This document shows, in pieces, positions 18,911 to 25,419 of a stretch of DNA of 25,419 nt. The position numbers were made by a program, and so were the translations under genes. This stretch comes from Gnetum montanum (lineage: Eukaryota > Streptophyta > Gnetopsida > Gnetales > Gnetaceae). Every line of letters starts with the position of its first letter. The first letter of the stretch is position 1. The notes beneath the pieces are model-generated. The model ran no database searches, was not told the origin of the DNA, and saw only the letters and a program-made list of their open reading frames with translations. The stretch covers positions 504,048 to 529,466 of the forward strand of contig MNCI01023457.1 of assembly GCA_015680685.1 (NCBI GenBank), written 5' to 3'.

Positions 18911-18929
18911 AACTGAGGGCCCCGTATGG

Positions 18930-20128
18930 TTAGCATAGGTGGCCATCTCCCCCATGACTGAGTTGTAAGGGAGAGATTCGAAATAGTGAGCGTGGTTGGC
19001 CGCTGGTAGAAGTGCGACTTGTACTGGCTGGTGCAGATTCACGAAAAGGTTTGGTTTGTTGAACATTAACCAATAACCTTTTATCCGGGCTATCACGTTT
19101 GTATATCATCATGGCTCCAGAGGGAAAGGTAGTATGAATAATGTAAGGTCCTTCCCACAAGGTCTGAAACTTTGTAAGTTGGGGTACATGTGTGAGGTTC
19201 CAGTAAAGGACCTTATCTCCTGGTTGATACCTAAGCCTTCAAATCTTTAAGTCATGCCATTGTTTACTGTGTGCTTTGTGCAACTCATTTAACGATAGTG
19301 CAACCAATTGATTCTCGTCTAACACATTCAAAGTTTCTAGTCGTTCTTTTTGTGCTAGGTCAAAATCCAGGTGAAGTTCACAAGCCATGGACAGTGTACA
19401 GAGCTCACTCTATATGGGTAGTTTTGGAAGTTTCCCGTACACTAGCTCATAGGGAGAATATCCTATAGGGAGCTTCCAAGTGGAACGATACACCCAAATA
19501 GCATCATTCAGTTTCGTGCTCCAGTCTCACCTAAATTTGCTAATTGTTCATGTTAATATTCTGGTAATCTCCCTATTAGTAACTTCAGCTTGACCATTAG
19601 CTTGGGGATGGTAAGGTGTGGTCAGTTTATGCTCAACCCCTAAGCGTTGCATCAACTTTCTAAAGGTTGCACCTATAAAATGTGTTCCATTGTCGGAAAT
19701 AAGTGCATGTGGCACACCAAACCTGTTAACGATTTTTTGCTATACAAATCGAGCAGCTGTAGATGATGTGCAATTTATTATCGCGGTTGCTTCAACCCAT
19801 TTGGTTAGGTAATCAATAGCAATGATTATATATGCTTTTCCATTGGACATTGGTGTAATCGGTCCCATGAAATCTATGCCCCAAATGTCAAAGGGTTCTA
19901 AAGGTTAAATCCATTGTTGTGAACCCTCCATCCTAGAGTCATTCCCCCATCACATTGGCAGCACTCACAGGATTGAGCAAAATGATGGACATCCCGAAAT
20001 AGTGTTGGCCAGTAATATCCTGCAAGCAGGATTTTAGTGGCCATTCATCTCCCAGCATAATGACCCCCACAGGGGCCCTCATGAGCATCCTAGAGAACTT
20101 TTAATTGATCTTGATCAGGTACACACCA
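18930..20128 (-). pseudogene. Integrase of the young element, with stops
   Basis: On minus the zinc finger reads AHEGPCGGHYAG and CECCQCDGG (about 20075-19955). Catalytic residues are Asp in WGIDFMGPI (19872-19874), Asp in LISDNGTHF (19692-19694) and Glu in GQAEVTNREI (19584-19586). The last two are 36 codons apart (D-35-E), and all three are in one frame shared with the C-terminus. YSPYELVYGKLPKLP follows, then the GPY module WEGPYIIHTTF. Pol ends at about 18930 with no chromodomain. Several TAG/TGA/TAA interrupt the frame, most explainable as C-to-T changes in Arg or Gln codons. A frame change separates the finger from the core. Confidence 0.9.
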
Positions 20129-20782
20129 TCAAACGAGGCCATCAGGGCAAACTTTATAGAGTTGTCCCCCTATTTCCATAAAGTATTTGATGTTGTGAAG
20201 AAACTGTTGTTTCTTCCTACAGTCCAATCTCTGTGGTATTTGTTGTGAAGTGAGATAAGTGAGAATGCTGCTATACCAGTTTAATTCCGTGGGTTGATTA
20301 TTTATTACACCAGTAAAGAGGGTTTCATCAAGAAATTGGTCAGATACCGTGTATTCGTCCTCTTTGTTGTTCCATCGCAACCGACATAGGTGATCGGCGA
20401 CTACGTTCTCAGTGCCCTTACAGTCTACAATAGTTAAATCGAACTCCTGAAGAATCACCAGCCAACGTATGATACGTGGGCTAACCATTGGCTTATTCAT
20501 AAGGAACCTAATTGCACTATGATCTGTGTGGATATATACCTTGTAACCCAATACATAGTGCCTAAATTTATCCAGTGCAAACACAACAGCCATTAATTCT
20601 TTTTCTATAGTCATGTAGTTAAGTTGTGCATCGGTGATACTTTTACTGGCACAATGGATGTAATAAGGTCTTTTTTGTTCATCTAGTTGTGTCAGTACAG
20701 CTCCTAGAGCATAATTGGATGCATCGGTCATAATATGGAATGGTCTGGACCAGTCAGGTGCTTGTTGAATGGGAGTTTCCAC
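20129..20782 (-). pseudogene. RNase H domain of the young element
   Basis: This is the longest open frame in the window (217 codons). Landmarks are FHIMTDASNYALGAVLTQ (first Asp), YMTIEKELMAVVFALDKFR, IHTDHSAIRFL, SPRIIRWLVILQEFDLTI and TENVVADHLCRL. RNase H itself ends near 20375; the rest is the linker to integrase. The ATG at 20782 is internal to pol. The frame is offset from RT by an apparent single-base loss in a run of A (complement of the T run at 20855-20860). The RNase H residues look intact. Confidence 0.92.
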
Positions 20783-21800
20783 AAGCCTCTGTTTAAGAGC
20801 TTGGAATGCTTGTTCACATTCCCTGGTCCATTCGAATGGTACATCTTTTTTGTTAATTCTACCAACAGTTTGGCAACTTTTGAAAAGTTTGCAATAAACC
20901 TCCTGTAGTAGCCAGTGTGTCCAAGGAATGACCTCACGTCTTTAACAGTTTCTGGTTGTTGGGTGATTCCTCGGATGACTTTAATTTTTTCTGGGTCAAC
21001 TTCGATTCCTGATTGCGAAATTTTGTGCCCCAGCACGATGCCCTCTTGAACCATCAAATGGCTCTTCTGCCAATTGAGCTTAAGGTTGGTTTCAACACAT
21101 CATTTCAATACTTTCTCTAACCGGTTGAGGGCTTGATCAAAGCTCGTCCCATAAGTGGAGAAGTCGTCCATGAAGACTTCTACTCCATTGCCTATTTGTT
21201 GTTGAAAAATACTTAGAACCAAGTGTTGGAAGGTGGCAAGTGCATTGCACAAGCCAAAAGACATTTTTTTATATGTGAACATTCCCCAAGGACTGGTGAA
21301 CGTTGTTTTGGCTTGGTCTTCTGGTGCAATGCGTATTTGGTTGTACCCACTATATCCATCCAGAAAACTGTAATAGCGATGCCCTACTATAGTGTCTAAG
21401 ACTTGGTCCACAAATGGCAGTGGGAAGTGGTCTTTGAATGTTGCCATATTTAACAGCCTAAAATCTATACATACCCTCCATTTACCTCCCTTTTTAGGTA
21501 CAATCACAAGAGGGCTAACCCATTTGCTATCAGCGATAGGGTAAATGAACCCGGCTTTAAGAAGTTGTTCTAGTTCTTCTTTAACAATTTGTTTTAGTTT
21601 CGGGTTCAGTCGCCTCTAGGGTTGCTTACGAGGTTTCATAGAGGGGTTTGTATAAATCCTATGCTAGCATATCCGAGGATCTATTCCGGTTAGTTCAGGA
21701 TACGACCAAGCAAAGGCGGTTGACCACTTGTTTATCACCCTTAGCAAACTTTCTTTTTGCGTGGGCACGAGCTTTGCGTTGATGATCACCGATTTTCCAT
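20783..21800 (-). pseudogene. Reverse transcriptase of the young element
   Basis: The RT frame runs from about 21800: VIINAKLVPTQKESLL (pre-RT linker), RRLNPKLKQIVKEELEQLL, FIYPIADSKWVSPL, then VPKKGGKWRVCIDFRLLN, FLDGYSGYNQIRIAPEDQ, FGLCNALATFQ, and the catalytic loop VEVFMDDFS, whose two Asp codons are at 21163-21168. VLGHKISQSGIEVDPEKI and VRSFLGHTGYYRRFI follow. FMDD in place of the commoner YxDD/FIDD is typical of Athila-type RTs. Stops lie near 21618 (before RRLNP) and 21098 (after VLK). Frame changes join it badly to protease (near 21800) and to RNase H (near 20857). Confidence 0.93.
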
Positions 21801-23120
21801 TTTGAGGGTCACGTATTCCAAACCAGTGGGTAACAATTTCAACTCTAGGGGCTCTTGTTTAAACTCCTCAGGGATCTCCAACTTCCCCCAATTAATATTT
21901 TTGGTGTTAAGGGTTGGAAGTTGGCAACGGACTTGCTCCAATATGTCTGCGCTCTCAAGGTAAGCATTAGTTATTCCCTCAGCTAGTTCCATGCAGGTAG
22001 TTGGGTTATTATCTTTGTCAACCATCAGCCACTAGGTTTTTTCTTATTGTGTGGCTGTTGCATATAGGCACTTTTGTATATTAATGTCTTGTGTACACCG
22101 ATTGCATGCAGGCAGTGTTAAACTTTGCATTACCCATGATTTGTGCACGCAATGACACCCTGTGTCACTATATGCGATGCATGGAACTCTTTTCCTCTCA
22201 ATTTTCCCAAACATATTTGTCTTGAATATTTCTAGGGAAAGGTTACGAATTCCTAAGCGTGCATCGATTGTATTTAGCCATGCCCTTCCCATGATAATTG
22301 GGAAATCCCCTTTGTCATTGTTTATTTCGAGCACTAGGAAATCGGCTGGATATGACCATCCACCAACAATGGTAATAATGTCTTCAACTTGCCCTAGAGG
22401 AACAGTGATGGACTGGTTCCAGGTTCCAGGTTCCAGGTTCCAGGTTTTGTACAGTTTTTGTGAGATTAAGTTGACTCCGAAACCTGAGTCAAGAAGAGCC
22501 TTATGGGGTTCATTCCCAGTGACTTGGAGGTAAACTAAGGGAAGTCTCGGATCCGATAATTTCTTTGGAAGGTGGCAAACCTTAATCCAGTCAGTTACTG
22601 TATGCATTAACATAACTGTATGCATTGGACGTGATTTTGCTGCTAGAGGATTTCCCGAAACCGTGTTAGGTATGGGGGTGTTGGGATGCCCAACGGCTTG
22701 TGAGGGCGAAGGCTTAGTTGGATTGTTGGTCCTAAGGAAGGGTCTTTTTGGTAAACGATTATTAGAACCAACCGATATTGAAGGCTTGGGAGCCCTCGCA
22801 GTGTTAGGTTGTCGCAGTTAAGTGGGATTTACTCTGGGCTTTGTTGGAGCGATTGGTGGTGCAGCCACAGGTGCAAGAGATGCGGATGGATTTGGAGGAT
22901 ATCGTGAGTATGGGATGTTTCCCGAAGAAGGGGGAGTCCCAAAATATTCCTGAACTTGGTAGTAACATGGAGGTTTTATGTGACCCATAGAGTCCCCTGG
23001 AGGAACCGGCTACTACACATAATATCTATGAGGATCAGGCTACCAATAATGCTATCGATGTGTTGGTGGTGGCATCCCCCATGACTGTGGGTATTGCCAC
23101 TGCTGGTGTTGTCCAATGGG
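21786..23120 (-). pseudogene. Retropepsin with proline-rich upstream linker
   Basis: The minus frame continues from gag through a Pro-rich linker (22626-23120, several stops). It then gives LPLVYLQVTGN, ALLDSGFGVNLIS and FPIIMGRAWLNTIDARLG, the aspartic protease core that cuts the Gag-Pol precursor. D-S-G at about 22489-22497 is the active site; the fourth residue is Phe where a small residue is usual. The sequence after 22025 (LELKLLPTGLEYVTL) is the start of the protease-RT linker. A 7-bp tandem repeat (GGTTCCA, four units, 22415-22442) sits inside the protease frame. Gag and protease share one frame. Confidence 0.85.
22415..22442. repeat. Four GGTTCCA heptamers within the protease frame
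   Basis: Four exact GGTTCCA units, read on minus as the TWNLEPG-TWN protein repeat. Three extra 7-bp units equal 21 bp, seven codons, so a three-unit expansion keeps the frame. Confidence 0.9.
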
Positions 23121-25123
23121 CTATGGAGGCATTCCACTTGGGTAATATGTTAAGGGTTGGTGGAACTGCCTTGGGTTACCTTGTGGATAAGGTAACCTTC
23201 GGGGTGTTTGCCGTTGATTAAGTCTTGGATTTAATGCATACACCCCAGACTCCTGCAGATGTGAGATAATTGGGCAACATCCCTTAGGATGGTCATAGTA
23301 GCAGACCTCACATCCACTATCATTGTCTGAATCAGAATTTACAGCCTCATCGGAGATAGGAATTTTCCCCTTACCCTTGTTATGTGCAGGGCTTAAGTTT
23401 CTCTGCTTGGTTTTGCCTTTGTCACTACCTTGTTCTACCTTAGACTCTTCTACGATTTTTAAGACTGTTTCTATTCTTGAGTCTAAGGAATCCCACATTT
23501 GGTCTACCTTAGCCGATACCTCCGTTGTTAACTTTTGGATCGGCACGGTTTTCCTGTTCACCAACTCTTCGAGTGGTGACTCATCCTCCTCATCACAGAA
23601 TTTCACTCCCTTCTTGCAAAGGGAGGGATCGCGATTGTATTCTTCCACACTTTCTCTCTTCTATAGTTCACCCTCTTCTTGTGCTACTTGTTCCAACAAA
23701 CTTTCAACTTCATGGGCTCTCAGTTGGGAAAGTTTCCCTTGGGCGTAAGTCCCAAGAGTTCTTCTCGTTTCATTCCTTAGCCCATCCGCCATGTGGCGAA
23801 GTTGATCCCACTTAGTGTACCCATGGCCCGGGCAACCATGTAGCAGTGTATAGTAATGAGCCATGGTAGCATCCAAGGGTTCATAAGCACCTTGTTTCCA
23901 GCCTTGGATCTACTTACGCAAATTGGACACTCTGGAGTACATTTGATATTTGTTGTTGAACAATTCAAGCATCGTACTCCACCTCCTGATGGTTTTCAGT
24001 TCTAAGGACCGGTACCAGCTCTCTGCTTCTTTAGTGAGTGTTCTTGGGAACAACTTAAGCTTCTGCCACTCATTATCTATATTTTGCAAGGCACAGGCAT
24101 CGTGGAATTCCTGTAAATGATGTTGAGGATCAGCATTGTATCCCCCTTCAAAATGTGGGATATTATTTATGTCTAGATGCTTGATCCTACTCTCTTTTAA
24201 GTGCCCTTTGGGGATCCTAATTGCCTCTGTGATGTCTAGCATGCCTCGGGTTGCGAGTAGCAGTTCATCATGATCATCCCTATCATGACATTTGTGACGT
24301 CTTCATGGTGGTTCCCTACTCTCCCTATGTCCTTGCCCTTGTCCTAACTCCTCTTGACCTTCCTGTCGAGGTCTTTCATCTTCCTTTTTACTTTTACCCT
24401 CTCCGTTATGCTCACGATGGTTGCACCCAGATGTGGAAGGAGAGTGTGAATGGTGAGATGAAGGAGAAGAGGAAGGGGATCCATCACCATGGTGATGTTT
24501 CTTACCTTCTCTTCAGCTGCTTCAGCCCCGATCGTTGTGACGATCTAAGTGTCCGTCCTTAGTGTGAGTGGTTGTTCCTACTGTGAACAGTTGGTGCTCA
24601 CAGGGATCAAAGCCTGTAGCATGTACAGTTGATCGAAGGCTCTAATGCCTAACCTCTTCACCATTGTGAGGAGGAGAAACATCATTTTCTAAGAAACCCA
24701 TTGTGAGGGGTTCCTCATCTCCTATTTCACTAAGGACATGGGGGACCTTGCCCTTCAACAATGAATGTTGGCTCTCCTGCCTTTCATCCCGAATACGTTG
24801 GGCATTTGTGGGATGATAATCCCTTGTGTCATAATCTTCTGCAATGTATTCAGCAAATAGTTCTTGCATGCCAATTTGTGCTAAGGCATGGAAAAGCATG
24901 TTAGGGACTGATCGATCCGGGGGTAACATGATGCTACCTTGCAAATCTCTCCATCGCAATTGCTCATCTTGATGGAGAATAAAAATAAAGTCAGGACATA
25001 CTCATTAGGATGAGTATATGTGACCTTAGATTTTTTAGGACATGGCTAGTCTAGGTTATGTGTGTGATGCTGACTATCTTCTATATTATCCTTAGGTGAG
25101 TTAATTTTGTGAGAAGAAGCCAT
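23121..25123 (-). pseudogene. Gag of the young element, with stops
   Basis: A start at ATG 25123 opens MASSHKINSPKDN, which meets a stop after about 26 codons. The main gag frame, shared with protease, then runs through 24959-24642, 24242-23910, 23876-23661 and 23648-23121. The retrotransposon gag core is clear: PHFEGGYNADPQHHLQEF, LKLFPRTLTKEAESWY, MLELFNNKYQMYSR. After it come WDQLRHMADGLRNETRR and a charged segment. A zinc knuckle CEVCYYDHPKGCC follows at about 23275-23315 with spacing C-X2-C-X3-H-X4-C, one residue shorter than the classic CCHC, as I recall for Athila-type gags. The knuckle residues look intact. Confidence 0.88.
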
Positions 25124-25244
25124 TCTAATGGTGTGCTATTCATTGTTATTTCTATTCTTGATTAACTAATTAACCCGAAGGTTCGTTAAAGCTCACAACT
25201 ATGTGGAAAATTTCCTAATGTTCTAATTGGTGTAAAAAATACTT
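25124..25244 (-). other. 5' leader of the young element
   Basis: About 120 bp between PBS and the first gag ATG, AT-rich, no upstream frame of note. It would hold the packaging signal, which I cannot identify by eye. Confidence 0.5.
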
Positions 25245-25264
25245 AGTCCCCGACAACGGCGCTA
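25245..25264 (-). promoter_or_regulatory. Primer-binding site, tRNA-Asp-like
   Basis: On minus TAGCGCCGTTGTCGGGGA begins two bases inside the LTR end. It differs at two positions (both G-to-A or C-to-T) from TGGCGCCGTTGCCGGGGA, which I recall as the tRNA-Asp-type primer site of Athila/Tat-group elements. Confidence 0.75.
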
Positions 25265-25265
25265 A

Positions 25266-25419
25266 TGATGAGTGGCGAGGTACCCCTACACTCAACCATA
25301 CAAAATGAGCGTAGCACATGCGATCCGGTCGAACTCAGCAGACTAAATGCCTAAACACCCCATGGAACACTTGGGGTTAATCATTCATTGTCTTCCCAAA
25401 CTTACTTGTTGTTGTCACG
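25266..25419 (-). repeat. 5' LTR of the young element, U5 end only
   Basis: It aligns base for base with 16018-16171 without gaps. Of 154 positions 9 differ, 8 being transitions. The rest, about 805 bp including its promoter, lies to the right of the window. Confidence 0.93.

Larger units (their letters stand above)
16991..18929 (-). other. Non-coding 3' internal region between pol and the PPT
   Basis: About 1.9 kb between the integrase stop and the 3' LTR. Athila elements can carry an env-like ORF here, but I see no signal peptide, membrane segment or convincing long frame on minus. It contains a second PPT-like copy (17556-17570), poly-A/poly-T runs near 17628 and 18287, a GATG repeat near 18586, an AC microsatellite (18752-18770) and a 33-bp tandem array. 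Confidence 0.65.
16018..25419 (-). mobile_element. Young Athila-like Ty3/gypsy retrotransposon (5' LTR cut by window end)
   Basis: On minus: partial 5' LTR (25266-25419), PBS, gag, protease, RT, RNase H, integrase, non-coding 3' region, PPT, 3' LTR (16018-16976). LTRs begin TGATGA and end TCATCA on either strand. Over the 154 bp present in both LTRs I count 9 differences, 8 of them transitions (about 94% identity). The internal region is 8289 bp (16977-25265). Gag-pol is broken by many stops and at least three frame changes. The TSD candidate left of the element is TGCTC (16013-16017); its partner lies outside the window. Athila-like assignment rests on FMDDFS in RT, IRW..LQEFDL in RNase H, no chromodomain, and the PBS. 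Confidence 0.93.

Noticed and set aside
18691-18933. Lysine-rich + protein with 11-residue repeats
   Set aside because: It is the translation of a 33-bp A-rich tandem array in the non-coding end of the element.
22162-22533. 123-codon + frame
   Set aside because: It is antisense to the clear protease frame on minus.
23323-23815. Two long + frames (141 and 96 codons)
   Set aside because: Both are antisense to the gag frame, which has a zinc knuckle and gag core on minus.
24251-24562. 103-codon + frame
   Set aside because: It is antisense to a gag segment that continues in frame into the gag core on minus. The + translation shows no motif.

Overview
The window looks like nuclear DNA of a large-genome seed plant, and almost all of what can be recognised is LTR-retrotransposon. 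The evidence is Athila-like Ty3/gypsy pol (FMDD-type reverse transcriptase, D-D-35-E integrase, tRNA-Asp-like primer site), a chromodomain-type Ty3/gypsy tail and a Ty1/copia body with an initiator-Met-type primer site. No intact host gene, tRNA, rRNA or CRISPR was found. The species cannot be fixed; a gymnosperm or another slowly purging large genome is a guess based on how worn the copies are.

Layout, left to right. 1-2105 (+): strongly decayed Athila-like pol (end of RT, RNase H, integrase), entering from the left. 2106-4690: AT-rich, mostly featureless, with weak repeats; a possible polypurine end of that element lies at about 4690-4730. 4900-6118 (+): stop-riddled but patchily coherent reading frames that I do not recognise. 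6119-10196: no gene; several degenerate tandem repeats and one strong 10-bp hairpin. 10197-11435 (-): candidate LTR with a regularly spaced octamer array, next to the chromodomain-bearing integrase C-terminus of a chromovirus. 11593-14981 (+): decayed Ty1/copia (candidate LTR, PBS, gag, protease, integrase, first part of RT), cut off inside RT. 14982-15467: unidentified repeat block with a 105-bp unit in three copies. 15468-16017: truncated old LTR. 16018-25419 (-): a much younger Athila-like element of the same LTR family, complete from its 3' LTR (16018-16976) through PPT, pol, protease, gag and PBS to the first 154 bp of its 5' LTR, which runs out of the window.

The young element carries a recognisable promoter (31-bp palindrome-bearing tandem repeats, TATA box, poly(A) signal). 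The two LTRs differ at 9 of 154 compared positions, 8 of them transitions, and its reading frames contain stops and at least three frame changes, so it is dead as an autonomous element. It inserted into an older LTR of its own family. The points most worth following are repeated copies of the PPT-like 11-mer inside the element, the 20-bp-phased octamer array in the chromovirus LTR, the unrecognised decayed coding stretch at 4900-6118, and the 35-codon-period repeat block that ends the copia RT. I see no convincing new biological system here; the window is mainly a record of layered retroelement insertions.
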